Part shown: in pieces, positions 44,171 through 54,474 of the stretch | Position numbering within the stretch: the stretch's first letter is position 1 | Layout of the letters: each line of letters opens with the position of its first letter | Source of the DNA: Prolixibacteraceae bacterium | GTDB lineage: Bacteria; Bacteroidota; Bacteroidia; Bacteroidales; Prolixibacteraceae | Reading direction: 5' to 3' | DNA: 59,406 nt | NCBI GenBank assembly: GCA_025355875.1 | Contig: JANXYV010000027.1 | Span: 1-59,406, forward strand | Position numbers and translations under genes: made by a program | Notes under the pieces: generated by a model | What the model saw: only the letters and a program-made list of their open reading frames with translations | The model's database searches: none | Told to the model about the DNA's origin: nothing

Positions 44171-46351
44171 ATGGGAGTAGAGTATATATTAACTGAGCAT
44201 CTCCAGAAGCATTTTGGGTTTGATCGTTTTAAAGGCCAACAGGAAGATGTGATCAAAAGTGTGTTGGACGGCTTTGATACCTTTGTATTAATGCCCACGG
44301 GGGGAGGGAAATCATTGTGTTACCAATTACCGGCACTGATCATGGAGGGGACGGCCATCATTATTTCCCCTTTGATCGCTTTAATGAAAAATCAGGTAGA
44401 TTCAATTCGCAGTTTTGGAACAGAAGATGGTATTGCACATTTTTTAAATTCATCGCTGACCAAGGCGGCCGCACAAAACGTGCGCGACGATGTCATGAGC
44501 GGCAAAACAAAATTACTTTATGTCGCTCCGGAAAGTCTGACAAAAGAGGACAATATTGACTTCCTGAAGAATATCAAAATATCATTTTACGCTATCGACG
44601 AAGCTCACTGCATTTCGGAATGGGGGCACGATTTCAGGCCTGAATACCGGCGGATCAAACCCATTGTTTCTGAAATCGGACAGGCTCCGCTTATGGCGCT
44701 TACTGCAACTGCAACAGCCAAGGTTCAGCACGACATCCAGAAAACACTGGGAATGTTGAATGCCAATGTTTTCAGGGCATCGTTTAACCGTCCGAACCTT
44801 TACTACGAAGTGAAACCGAAGTCGAAACCCGAGTCGCAGATCATCAAATTTATCAAGGAAAACGAAGGCAAATCAGGAATCATATACTGTTTAAGCCGGA
44901 AAAGGGTTGAAGAGCTCTCCGAGGCTCTGGTGGTCAATGGAATCAAAGCGTTGCCTTATCACGCCGGTATGGATTCGGCCACACGCTCCGTAAATCAGGA
45001 TAAATTCCTGATGGAGGATGTGGATGTAATCGTGGCTACCATTGCCTTTGGGATGGGAATTGATAAGCCGGATGTGCGTTTTGTGATTCATTACGATATC
45101 CCGAAAAGTCTGGAAGGATATTATCAGGAAACCGGGCGTGCCGGTCGCGATGGGGGAGAAGGGAAGTGTATCACACTGTATTCGGCCAAGGATATCCAGA
45201 AACTGGAGAAGTTTATGCAAGGCAAACCGGTAGCCGAACAAGAAATCGGACGGCAATTGTTGCTCGATACCGCTTCGTATGCCGAATCAGCAATTTGTCG
45301 CCGCATAATCCTTTTGAATTATTTTGGCGAAAAGCTGGAAGAACCATGCGGAAACTGCGATAACTGTATCAACCCAAAGGAACAGGTTGAAGCAAAAGAC
45401 GAAATTTGCCGTGCCCTTCAGGCCATTATTGAAGTGAAGGAAAAATATAAGGCTGAACATTTGTCGGATATTCTGACCGGGAAGAAAACTGCGGCTGTCA
45501 AATCTTTCCGTCATTATGAACTCGAAGCCTTTGGTTCGGGAAACGACCATGGCGAAAAATTCTGGAATGCAGTTTTCAGACAAAGCATGATTGCCGGACT
45601 CATCAGCAAAGACATCGAAAACTACGGGTTGCTGAAAATGACCAAAAAAGGATATGATTTCCTTGAAAATCCGGTTGATTTTCTGCTGGTCCGAAACCAC
45701 GACTACGATGCGATTGAGGAAGAGGCAAATGCCGCTGCGGCTCAGGCCAGCGGTGCGGGCGATCCGGAATTGTTTGCGATGCTGAAGGATTTGCGCAAGA
45801 AAATCTCGAAAAAACTGAACTTACCCCCGTTCGTCATTTTTCAGGATCCATCGCTGGCCGATATGGCTTTGCAATATCCGATTACTATTGATGAATTGAA
45901 ATATATTCAGGGAGTGGGTGAAGGGAAAGCCAAGCGATATGGCAAGGAATTCGTCGAACTCATAAAAGACTATGTTGAAGAAAATGAAATCGACCGTCCT
46001 CAGGATATGGTAGTCAAAAGTGTCGCCAACAAATCGAAAATAAAAGTGGGGATTATTCAGAGCATCGACCGTAAACTATCACTCAACGATATCGCTGATT
46101 CGATTGGTATTGATTTAAAGGAATTAATCACCGAGGTTGAGACCATAGTGAATTCGGGCACAAAAATCAATATTGCTTATTACCTCGACGAAATTCTGGA
46201 TGAAGAGCATCAGGAAGAAATATTTGAATATTTCCGTGAAGCTGAAGACGACAGTATTGATGCGGCACTGAAAGAACTTGGAGAGGATGAATATTCGGAG
46301 GACGACATCCGGCTGATGCGTATTCTTTTTCTGTCAGAACTGGGAAATTAG
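44171..46351 (+). CDS. recQ: ATP-dependent DNA helicase RecQ
   Basis: A 726-residue helicase. Helicase motifs: MPTGGGKSLCYQLPAL (Walker A, near residue 40), DEAHCISEWGHDFRPEY (DEAH, near 143), LTATATAKV and the motif VI QETGRAGRDG near 320. The zinc-binding domain has CRR and CGNCDNC (about 375-398), a winged helix follows, and an HRDC domain is at about 528-603. There is a C-terminal extension of about 110 acidic residues. Its stop overlaps the stop of the convergent porP gene by three bases. Confidence 0.96.
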   Translation: MGVEYILTEHLQKHFGFDRFKGQQEDVIKSVLDGFDTFVLMPTGGGKSLCYQLPALIMEGTAIIISPLIALMKNQVDSIRSFGTEDGIAHFLNSSLTKAAAQNVRDDVMSGKTKLLYVAPESLTKEDNIDFLKNIKISFYAIDEAHCISEWGHDFRPEYRRIKPIVSEIGQAPLMALTATATAKVQHDIQKTLGMLNANVFRASFNRPNLYYEVKPKSKPESQIIKFIKENEGKSGIIYCLSRKRVEELSEALVVNGIKALPYHAGMDSATRSVNQDKFLMEDVDVIVATIAFGMGIDKPDVRFVIHYDIPKSLEGYYQETGRAGRDGGEGKCITLYSAKDIQKLEKFMQGKPVAEQEIGRQLLLDTASYAESAICRRIILLNYFGEKLEEPCGNCDNCINPKEQVEAKDEICRALQAIIEVKEKYKAEHLSDILTGKKTAAVKSFRHYELEAFGSGNDHGEKFWNAVFRQSMIAGLISKDIENYGLLKMTKKGYDFLENPVDFLLVRNHDYDAIEEEANAAAAQASGAGDPELFAMLKDLRKKISKKLNLPPFVIFQDPSLADMALQYPITIDELKYIQGVGEGKAKRYGKEFVELIKDYVEENEIDRPQDMVVKSVANKSKIKVGIIQSIDRKLSLNDIADSIGIDLKELITEVETIVNSGTKINIAYYLDEILDEEHQEEIFEYFREAEDDSIDAALKELGEDEYSEDDIRLMRILFLSELGN

Positions 46352-47289
46352 AAGTAGTTCGTCCGGATATTTTTCCTTCGGTATAAGTTAAAATCGTAAC
46401 CTACAAAAAACTCATAAGTTCCCAGCTGATATTTGCTGATGTCGGGTATTACAAAATATTCGGCTGCATATCCGATCCTCATATTATTCCGGAAGGTGTA
46501 CTGGCCTGATAAACAAATCGATCCATTGGTTCGCAGGTTTAGTCCGGCCTGAAGGTTTCCCGGAAAGTACAAAAGTGCCGCAGCATCGAAATAGACTGGT
46601 TTCCCAATCGTCTCCACAACCAATAAATTTGGACGGATGATTAAGTCGCCTGCAAGTTTAAAGGCATATCCTCCTGCTAAATACATTGTGGTTAGCTGTG
46701 GCATCGAAGAGTAAAGGTTGCGGTTTACGTTAAACGAATTGCTTATCATTTGCGGAATGGAAAAGCTGATGTAATAATCTTCATTGTAAATGACGCCTCC
46801 TACACCGAACACGGTCAGGTAGTAGAGGCGGACATTGGTGGTGAATTCCGGGTCGGTGATGTGATCGGGATATAACAGATAGTCGTTCAGATTATTATCG
46901 ATGTTCAGAATGCCGGCCCGGAAACCAAAACGCATGTAATAGTGCATGTCGAGCCTGATCTGGTAGGAGTAGTCACCTGTAAAGTATAACCGTTTTTCGC
47001 GGCCAATACTTAATCTTTGAACGTTTAATCCAAAGCCGCTTCTTTGATCTTTTATCGGGGTATTGTATGAGATTTGCTGAGCCACCGGCGCGCCATTGAT
47101 CCCAACCCAGTTAACCCTCGTGGAAAGCCCAAAACCAGCCCGGTCCCAAATTCCTACGTAGGCCGGATTAATCGTGTACATATTGGTAATGTACTGTAAC
47201 GACCATGGATATTCCTGTCCTTTTACCTGCGTTGCAGCAAGTAAAAAGAAAAGAAACAGTAATACAATATGGTCGAATTTCCTGATCAT
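46348..47289 (-). CDS. PorP/SprF-type T9SS membrane protein
   Basis: A 313-residue outer-membrane protein of the PorP/SprF family: signal peptide (1-24, ending VKGQ), then YPWSLQYITNMYTINPAYVG, the diagnostic start of the family, and a beta barrel to a C-terminal NLYRRKNIRTNYF. PorP/SprF partners specific T9SS cargoes, typically those with type B sorting domains. The giant protein upstream on the same strand ends in just such a domain, with a 143-base gap, so this is its likely dedicated partner. Confidence 0.93.
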   Translation of the reverse strand: MIRKFDHIVLLFLFFLLAATQVKGQEYPWSLQYITNMYTINPAYVGIWDRAGFGLSTRVNWVGINGAPVAQQISYNTPIKDQRSGFGLNVQRLSIGREKRLYFTGDYSYQIRLDMHYYMRFGFRAGILNIDNNLNDYLLYPDHITDPEFTTNVRLYYLTVFGVGGVIYNEDYYISFSIPQMISNSFNVNRNLYSSMPQLTTMYLAGGYAFKLAGDLIIRPNLLVVETIGKPVYFDAAALLYFPGNLQAGLNLRTNGSICLSGQYTFRNNMRIGYAAEYFVIPDISKYQLGTYEFFVGYDFNLYRRKNIRTNYF

Positions 47290-47432
47290 GAACGTTTTCA
47301 GTTAAAATCTCTTTTTAAATATATTCATACTCAAACCGTCAGGGGTTTGAAGTGCGCAATACCCCCAAAAATCAAATTACTTGCCCGGAACTTTAAGCAC
47401 TGCAAACTTTAGTTCACTTTAGTCACTTCTTA

Positions 47433-50400
47433 TTAATACGAAACAAATACAAAACTCTTCTTCACTTCACCATTTCCTAATTTCAGCACATAGAAATAGG
47501 TTCCCGGAATAACTTTCCCGTTGATGACCTTCGCCGAGCGGTTTTTGGTTCGTCCATCCCACCAGGCATCCTCCGGAGAATTCCAATACTCTACGTTCCC
47601 ATAGTGGTCCTTTTCGTACAACAGGTTCCCCAACTGGTCAAAAATATAGATTTTGGCGTTCGGGTACTTTTCGGTACAATATATCTCGAAATAGTCATGA
47701 ATGTTATCATCGTTTGGCGAGAAGGCATCCGGGATAAAGATGTCACAATCGCGTCCCACCCACAGGTATTCAGGATGTCCGACATGTCCGATATCATCGT
47801 TGCTGTAGTCGCCATCCATGTTTAAATCTTCAAATCGGGTCAGGTATTTGTCTCCGTCGTCATTATCATCGCGCCAGTCTCTTAAGCCATCCCGGTCAAA
47901 GTCCTGCAATTCAGCATTGCTTCCGATTGCATTATCGGTAATCCCACAGGAATTCAAAATCGTATCATAGCCGTCATCAAGGCCGTCGCCGTCAGCATCC
48001 TTACCCGTCAGAATATGATCCGGTTTACCATCGGCATCGAGGTCGTGCCCTTCGATGTAATCCGGAACATGGTCATTATCCGAATCCGAATCCAGGAAAT
48101 CGGGAACGCCATCTCCATCGGTATCGACCGGTACAATTTTAGTGCCGCCAGCTGCCGGGTCGTAGGCCAAATCTACACCAAGACTATTTACCTTGCCCGA
48201 AGGTGCAATATATTCCGGTTTTCCCGGGTCCTCTGAACTAAATACACCTTTCCCGTTTTGGGCTTCCACATTGTCTACAATCCCGTCGTTGTCCGAATCA
48301 ATATCCAGCCAGTTTGGATGTCCGTCACCATCAGTATCGGTTGTTTTCCAATCCTGACCAGGCAGGACTTCATCCACATTCAGTATTCCATCGCCGTCAG
48401 CATCCGCATCCACGTCATCCGGAATTCCATCGTGATCAAAATCAGCAACCAATTCAATGCTTACCAGAGCCGGAATACTCGCATTTCCCATACTATCAAA
48501 AATCCTGTATTTAAAACTGTCTTTTCCGATGAATCCGGCAACAGCCGTATATGTAAAGGATCCATCGGAGTTGATGGTTACTTTCCCGTGTAAAGGAAAT
48601 GCAATCGGAGTTGTATCAATGGTGAGTGGATCGTTTTCCGGATCCGAATCGATTCCATGCCCGTTATCGTTGTAAACCAGGTTTCCGGGTATGTCAGAAC
48701 AGTTGGTACTGAAATCATCCGGGGTAGCTACAGGAGGAAGGTTGGGTAGAGGAATGGTTGCGGCAAACGGAACCTTACATCCGTTTTTATCGGTAATCAT
48801 CGCTGAATAGTCGCCCGCATCCAGGTTTTTTATATCCTCAGTGGTTGCTCCTGCGAAACCATTGGAAGTGTTCGGTTGCCAGACAGTCAGGTAGGTTCCC
48901 GGTCCGGTTCCGCCAGTGATGGTCAGGTCAATGGCGCCTTTTGTTCCTGATTTCAGGTCAATTTCGGTAATCACACCACTGGTCGAAATGCGGTCAGGCT
49001 GAAGTATCGTTACCGAGTGTTGTTCGGCTGAGGTACATCCGTTCGCTTCGATCGCCAAAATGTTGTATGTTCCGGCCTTTGCCAATACAGTTGCCTTATT
49101 CTTGGTCACCTGAACATTGAGGAATTTACCAGGCAAATTATCGGCGCTCACATAAACGATGACATAGGTACCATCGGTCACATTTGCAAATTCGAAATCA
49201 ATGCTTCCATCTTCACCAAAACACTTACAGTCGGTCACGGTGGCTGATTTCATGATCGGGGCTGGTGGTACCGGAGGAAGAATAACTGTGCCGGAAACCG
49301 ACTCGCAATGGGTGCTTATATTGCGCGCTGTTAAAAGATGCGGTCCCGATTTCAGGTTGGAGAAAGTTATTGATGTCTGGTAGATTCCTCCGTCAGCACT
49401 ATATTCATATTCCTGTCCCAAAGGTTTAAGGATATTAATGGTCCCCATTTCATTTTTACAACTCGGAGGATTTGTAATTGAATCTACGGGCTGTTCAGGA
49501 ATGGCAAAAATGGAAAGTGTAATTCCGGTACGTGCCGGGCTGGAGCAAATTCCATTCGACGTTTCGGCATAGTAGGTAACGGTACCCACTTTGTTTAATA
49601 CCGGCTTGGCAACCTTGGTTACTCCGGTGGCTGCATCGTACCAGATCAACGAGATTCCGGGATCGACGGTCACATAATTGTTGGCGTCGAGTTTCTGAAG
49701 AGGAGACTGGGCGCATTCCTCCACCGGATTTCGGCTGACCAGAATTTCAGGACTTGGATTTATGGTCAGGATCACCGCAGTTCGTTTTGTGCTGACACAA
49801 TTCCCGATGGTTGCTTCGGCATAATATGTTTTGGTGCCAACCGCGTTTAAGGTCGGAGATGCAACCAGTGTTCCACCTACAGCCAGATCATACCATTTTA
49901 TCGATGTTCCCGGGAGTGGTGCCGCAATGCCATTGACAGCATCCAGCGTTTGTATCGGACTCGTTTCGCATTCGGTGATGTTCTTTACCCAGACCGGGGC
50001 TGCCGGAATCGGAGAAATAGTCAGTTGCACAGGAGTCCGTGTTGGATTGATACAAGTTCCAATCGATGCTTCAGCATACCAGGTCACGGTTCCTGGCTTA
50101 TTTAATGTTGGAGATGGAATTACAGTTCCTCCCAAAGCCTGATCGTACCAGGTGATCATGGTGCCAGGCACGGCAATAATTGCAGTATTCGCATCCAATG
50201 TTTGAATCGGGCTCATCTCACAATCAGTCAACTTCCCATTACTAACCCAAACCGGTGCCAAAGGAATTGGATCTATGATTAAAGTAACCGGAACACGTGA
50301 TGCCGATTTACATTTATTGTTTGTGGCTTCTGCATAAACGGTTTTGTTCCCAATTGTATTCAGGATTGGCGAGGCAATATTCCCGCCAGTTGCTGCATCG

Positions 50401-53400
50401 AACCAGACAAGCTTTTCGCCGGGTTTTAACCCGGTAATATATGAACTGGCATCCAGAAGCTGGATTGGAATGGTTTCGCATTGCTCAATCAGACTGGCCG
50501 GGCCAAAAATCAGCGGAGTTGGATAAATGGTCAGTGTAATGCCGGTTCGGGTAGAACTGACGCAATTTCCACGCTTTGATTCTGCGTAATAGGTTGCGTT
50601 TCCTACCTTATTCAATATGGGTGACAGAACCTTGTTCCCTCCTGAAGGCTGGTCATACCAGGAGATACTTGTTCCTGTCTCAACAACGATACCGTTATTG
50701 GCGTCAAGCGTTTGAACCGGACTTTCTTCACAATCAAAAAGCGGATTCAATGCAATTGCCGGAGGATCAGGATTTGGCGGAACCTGACCAATTCCTAATT
50801 GGCGAATAGCTGTAGGACATTTTTCACCTTTTTTTCTGGCCACGAGCTGATAAGTTCCTGGATTCAGTTTCCTGAAAATGGCTGAATCCTGATAGCTGAC
50901 ACCGGCATTGAGGCTGTATTCGAATCCGGAATTGAACGGAGGATCAATCACAGTGACTATTCCGTACTCATCAACACAATCAGGCTGTTTTACAGTCGCA
51001 ATGGGTGCAGCCTGAAGTGAAGGCACTGCATCAATTTTTACCGACGACACTGATTCACAACCGGTTGATTTTAACCTGACCATAAGTTGGTAAAGCTGAC
51101 CAGGAGTTAAGCCTGAAAAGTTTTTTGAATCCTGATAGTTAATGCCATCCAGGCTGTATTCATATCCGGAATCAAAAGCAAGGTTTGTAATTGTAAATGA
51201 TCCGGTTGGAACTTCACAACTTGGCTGAGTGATGGAAACAGTCGCCAAATCAGGCAGACTGCTTGCAGGATCTATCTTTACCAAAGTGATGCCAGTTTCG
51301 CAGAGAGTTCCTTTTTCCCGGGCTTTCACCGAATAAGTTGCCGCATCGAGATTGGTAAATGTTGGAGAATCCTGATAACTAATGCCTCCATCTTTACTGA
51401 ATTCGTAGGCTGCTCCTGAAGGATTCGTTACCACAATCGTTCCTTTATCAGGGATACATTTTGGTTGGGTAGGAACAGCTACAGGAATGATTGCTGATGG
51501 GGGCAGATCGATCGTTAGAGGAGTTGGTTTAGATATACAGCCCAACCCATTTTGTATCGTCAGACCATATTCACCAGGACTTAATTTATCAAACAAGCCT
51601 GATGGCTTGGTTTGCGGGGCCACAATCGGGTTGGTGCCGGTTAACGTATAGTTTATGCCCACTCCGGGAGCTGGCGAACTGACCGTGATTGCTCCGGTTA
51701 TAACAGAACAGGTTGGTTGCAAAATGCTGGTGGTTACCGTTAATGTTGGCTCTGTTAATATAACCGGGCCAAAGAATGGGGTGGTACAACCATTTACGAC
51801 TATCCTCAGGTTGTTATAAGTTCCGGCGAAAGCATCCACCGAAGCCTTGTTACCAATGATGGGTATTCCTGTAAATTGCCCGCCATCGTACAGAATATCA
51901 TAGTTGCTGTTTGGGATGATACCCCCATTCCCGAATATGAAATCGATTTTACCTTTGTCTCCTGCACATACCGGAGGATGTGGAACGTACGATGCAAACG
52001 TATATCGGATAGTGGTTTCCTTGATCGGTTCGAATGGTGTGCGGAATGTATTTCCTACCGCATCGTTTACATCTGCATAGAAAAAATCATTCAGGCTTAA
52101 ACCGCCAATGGTTGCAATGTTACCTGGCACCGGAACAGCAACTGTGCCGGTACTCCATAAAACACTGTAAGGCGGAGTTCCGCCTGAAATAACAACTGTG
52201 GCTGTTCCATCATTTCCTCCGGGGCAGTTTATTAAAGTGGATGAAATATCTACACTGAGTATATCTACAAAATGAATGTTTACAGTTTTTGGCTGGGTAC
52301 AGTTGGTCACCATATCCGTAACTACTACCGTATAATTGCCAAGGCTCAGACCGCTTATGTCTCTATCGGTAGAAGTGAATCCCGCCGGTCCGGTCCATAA
52401 ATAAGTATAAGTTCCGCTTCCATTTGAAACTGCCAGAACGATGCTTCCGGTTGGATTCGTTTTGGTAATCTGGGTTGGAGTGGCGACCACATCGATTCGG
52501 TTGATCACAATATCCATTTTGGTCAGAACCGGTGAAGCGCATTGCCCGGCATCAGGAATAAAGGTGTACGTTCCTGAATTGGTCATATCCACTGCCGCAG
52601 GCGACCAAAATCCAGTAATTCCGTTGTCTGAGACAGTAGGCAAAACAGGTGCAAGATCGTTCGCACAGAACGGGCCAACTGGGGTAAAGACCGGAATAAC
52701 TTCAGGCTGGACAGTTACAACCATCGTGGCCGGATTGGCACATTCCCCGCTGTTTGGGGTAAAAGTATACGTTGTTGGTCCGGGTGTGGCTGATGAAAAT
52801 GCCGGAGACCACGTTCCGGTAATTGGTATTGGGAAATTTGTACTTGAAGGTAGCGGGTTTGCTCCATTTTGACAAATCGAACCATTGATAGTAAAGATTG
52901 GAGTTACCTTGTCATTAATATGTATCGTAATTGTTGTGTCAAGTGCACATTGTGCCGGATCATCTGGAGTAAATTTATACGTAGCATCTCCTCCTGAAAC
53001 CGTTGAAATCGTAGATGGGTTCCAGTTTCCGGTAATGCCATTGGACGAGGCTGGTAAACTTGGACTTGAACCAACACAGAATGGACCGATTGGGGCAAAT
53101 TTCGAATGGAAATGATCGCTGACGGTAATTGGTATTGAATAAGGATATGCGCATTGGCCGGGATCCGGAGTAAATACATAGTTTGTTGTTCCGTTTGTAC
53201 TGGTTGAGATGGTCGATGGGTTCCAGCTACCGGTAATTGCAATAGCATTGTCTGAGAATGAAGGTAAAGGCAGCGGAGCGCTGTTGAGGCACAATTCATT
53301 CTTCAGGATGAATTGTGGCATGACCTTCTGGATAACCACCACGGTTACCGGTTGTATATTCGGACAACCGGCGGCACTGGCGGCTGCAATGTAATAAATT

Positions 53401-54425
53401 CCGGAAGTGTTGACGGTTTTATAATTAAGCAAAGGCTTCGTTGCCTGATCATCGGTCCAATAACTGAATGTGGCCAGCAGATCAGATCCGGCGGTAACTG
53501 CTGGATCTGATAAATCGACTGTGGCTGGCGGGTAACAAACCGGCTGCGGATCATGAATTACCAAAACCGGAGGAACATTAACCACCACTTTTACAGGCTG
53601 AATATCCGGGCACAATCCGTTCACATCGAGCCGGATGTAATAGGTTCCTGTTTTGGAGACTGCATTCGGATTCGCAAGAGCGACCGTTGTTAAGGCATCT
53701 TCCCAATAGGAGAATGTAGCTGCCGGTGGAACCGTACTTCCTTTGGTTACGGCGGGTAATTTCAGGTTCACCGTGCCTGGTGTACATGCATCCGGTGGAT
53801 TGGTAATAAGCAGTTTAGACTGCGGGATAATTGTGATTTCGGTTTCTTTTTCCTGTTGGCAACCATCATCTTTATTCATGCTTTTTGCCGTAAGTTTAAG
53901 TTTGACCGTTCCTGCCTTTATATCTTTTGGTCCGGGTGTATAAACCGGCTTCATGATGAGAGGATCATTAAAGCTGCCGTCTCCGGCGGAGGTCCATTCC
54001 AGACCGGCAGGAGTGAGGTTAATAGCGGTTGCATCAATCAACGACACCGTTTTTCCGGCGCAGATGGTTTGATCGGGTCCCGGATCGACTACCGGAACAG
54101 GAATTACCTCAATGGTTCCCAGGGTGTCTTTCGGACAACCAAACAGGCTTATTTTTTCAACCGAAAGCGTAAAGATTCCCGGCGTAACGGCCCAGGTAAT
54201 GGTGATTTCACTCCCGTTTGAAACGACCACTCCGGGAGAACTTAAAACAGGACTCCCCGACGTATCAGTCAATGTCCAGTTATATATCAGGCCGGGCTCT
54301 CCGTCCACCCGGTAGGTCCGGACTGCATCTTTACATACTGTGTCGATGACAGACCCCGACCGTGCTGCGGCAGGCGCAACCAGCAAGAAAGTGATCAGCA
54401 GTATGTATTTCAGCAATTTCAGCAT
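47433..54425 (-). CDS. Giant multi-repeat surface protein with T9SS type B sorting domain
   Basis: About 2330 residues from ATG 54425 (an in-frame TTG at 54440 lies in the heptamer tract). Signal peptide (1-22, LLITFLLVAPAAARS). Then: PKD/Ig-like domains; about eight short repeats ending GxWxPxxxS (around 250-600); SprB-like repeats with the pattern xEYSxDGGxxYQDSxxF (about 980-1210, one more near 1650); five about 84-residue Ig-like repeats with IxWYDxAxGGTxVxSPxLN (about 1218-1642); a cadherin-like domain (about 1890-1990); thrombospondin type 3-like calcium repeats DxDGDG (about 1992-2190); and a gliding-motility type C-terminal domain (FIPDAFSPNDDNIHDYFEIY onward). It is predicted to be a T9SS-exported adhesin or motility protein; PorP is encoded downstream. 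Confidence 0.93.
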   Translation of the reverse strand: MLKLLKYILLITFLLVAPAAARSGSVIDTVCKDAVRTYRVDGEPGLIYNWTLTDTSGSPVLSSPGVVVSNGSEITITWAVTPGIFTLSVEKISLFGCPKDTLGTIEVIPVPVVDPGPDQTICAGKTVSLIDATAINLTPAGLEWTSAGDGSFNDPLIMKPVYTPGPKDIKAGTVKLKLTAKSMNKDDGCQQEKETEITIIPQSKLLITNPPDACTPGTVNLKLPAVTKGSTVPPAATFSYWEDALTTVALANPNAVSKTGTYYIRLDVNGLCPDIQPVKVVVNVPPVLVIHDPQPVCYPPATVDLSDPAVTAGSDLLATFSYWTDDQATKPLLNYKTVNTSGIYYIAAASAAGCPNIQPVTVVVIQKVMPQFILKNELCLNSAPLPLPSFSDNAIAITGSWNPSTISTSTNGTTNYVFTPDPGQCAYPYSIPITVSDHFHSKFAPIGPFCVGSSPSLPASSNGITGNWNPSTISTVSGGDATYKFTPDDPAQCALDTTITIHINDKVTPIFTINGSICQNGANPLPSSTNFPIPITGTWSPAFSSATPGPTTYTFTPNSGECANPATMVVTVQPEVIPVFTPVGPFCANDLAPVLPTVSDNGITGFWSPAAVDMTNSGTYTFIPDAGQCASPVLTKMDIVINRIDVVATPTQITKTNPTGSIVLAVSNGSGTYTYLWTGPAGFTSTDRDISGLSLGNYTVVVTDMVTNCTQPKTVNIHFVDILSVDISSTLINCPGGNDGTATVVISGGTPPYSVLWSTGTVAVPVPGNIATIGGLSLNDFFYADVNDAVGNTFRTPFEPIKETTIRYTFASYVPHPPVCAGDKGKIDFIFGNGGIIPNSNYDILYDGGQFTGIPIIGNKASVDAFAGTYNNLRIVVNGCTTPFFGPVILTEPTLTVTTSILQPTCSVITGAITVSSPAPGVGINYTLTGTNPIVAPQTKPSGLFDKLSPGEYGLTIQNGLGCISKPTPLTIDLPPSAIIPVAVPTQPKCIPDKGTIVVTNPSGAAYEFSKDGGISYQDSPTFTNLDAATYSVKAREKGTLCETGITLVKIDPASSLPDLATVSITQPSCEVPTGSFTITNLAFDSGYEYSLDGINYQDSKNFSGLTPGQLYQLMVRLKSTGCESVSSVKIDAVPSLQAAPIATVKQPDCVDEYGIVTVIDPPFNSGFEYSLNAGVSYQDSAIFRKLNPGTYQLVARKKGEKCPTAIRQLGIGQVPPNPDPPAIALNPLFDCEESPVQTLDANNGIVVETGTSISWYDQPSGGNKVLSPILNKVGNATYYAESKRGNCVSSTRTGITLTIYPTPLIFGPASLIEQCETIPIQLLDASSYITGLKPGEKLVWFDAATGGNIASPILNTIGNKTVYAEATNNKCKSASRVPVTLIIDPIPLAPVWVSNGKLTDCEMSPIQTLDANTAIIAVPGTMITWYDQALGGTVIPSPTLNKPGTVTWYAEASIGTCINPTRTPVQLTISPIPAAPVWVKNITECETSPIQTLDAVNGIAAPLPGTSIKWYDLAVGGTLVASPTLNAVGTKTYYAEATIGNCVSTKRTAVILTINPSPEILVSRNPVEECAQSPLQKLDANNYVTVDPGISLIWYDAATGVTKVAKPVLNKVGTVTYYAETSNGICSSPARTGITLSIFAIPEQPVDSITNPPSCKNEMGTINILKPLGQEYEYSADGGIYQTSITFSNLKSGPHLLTARNISTHCESVSGTVILPPVPPAPIMKSATVTDCKCFGEDGSIDFEFANVTDGTYVIVYVSADNLPGKFLNVQVTKNKATVLAKAGTYNILAIEANGCTSAEQHSVTILQPDRISTSGVITEIDLKSGTKGAIDLTITGGTGPGTYLTVWQPNTSNGFAGATTEDIKNLDAGDYSAMITDKNGCKVPFAATIPLPNLPPVATPDDFSTNCSDIPGNLVYNDNGHGIDSDPENDPLTIDTTPIAFPLHGKVTINSDGSFTYTAVAGFIGKDSFKYRIFDSMGNASIPALVSIELVADFDHDGIPDDVDADADGDGILNVDEVLPGQDWKTTDTDGDGHPNWLDIDSDNDGIVDNVEAQNGKGVFSSEDPGKPEYIAPSGKVNSLGVDLAYDPAAGGTKIVPVDTDGDGVPDFLDSDSDNDHVPDYIEGHDLDADGKPDHILTGKDADGDGLDDGYDTILNSCGITDNAIGSNAELQDFDRDGLRDWRDDNDDGDKYLTRFEDLNMDGDYSNDDIGHVGHPEYLWVGRDCDIFIPDAFSPNDDNIHDYFEIYCTEKYPNAKIYIFDQLGNLLYEKDHYGNVEYWNSPEDAWWDGRTKNRSAKVINGKVIPGTYFYVLKLGNGEVKKSFVFVSY

Positions 54426-54433
54426 TTTCCTAA

Positions 54434-54474
54434 GTTTCAAGTTTCAAGTTTCAAATTTCAAGTTCCAAGTTTCC
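54434..54474. repeat. Heptamer tandem repeat in the leader of the giant gene
   Basis: GTTTCAA occurs three times exactly (54434-54454), followed by ATTTCAA, GTTCCAA and a partial copy. On the coding minus strand the tract is TTGAAAC units ending 8 bases before the ATG of the giant gene. Length change would alter the leader and, for the in-frame TTG, could change the N-terminus. Similar GTTTCAAG-rich tracts are common between Bacteroidota genes, so a regulatory role is only a possibility. Confidence 0.8.

Noticed and set aside
49500-50770. Recent tandem duplication of the Ig-like repeats at DNA level
   Set aside because: The repeats are similar in protein pattern but clearly diverged in nucleotide sequence, so this is an old expansion.
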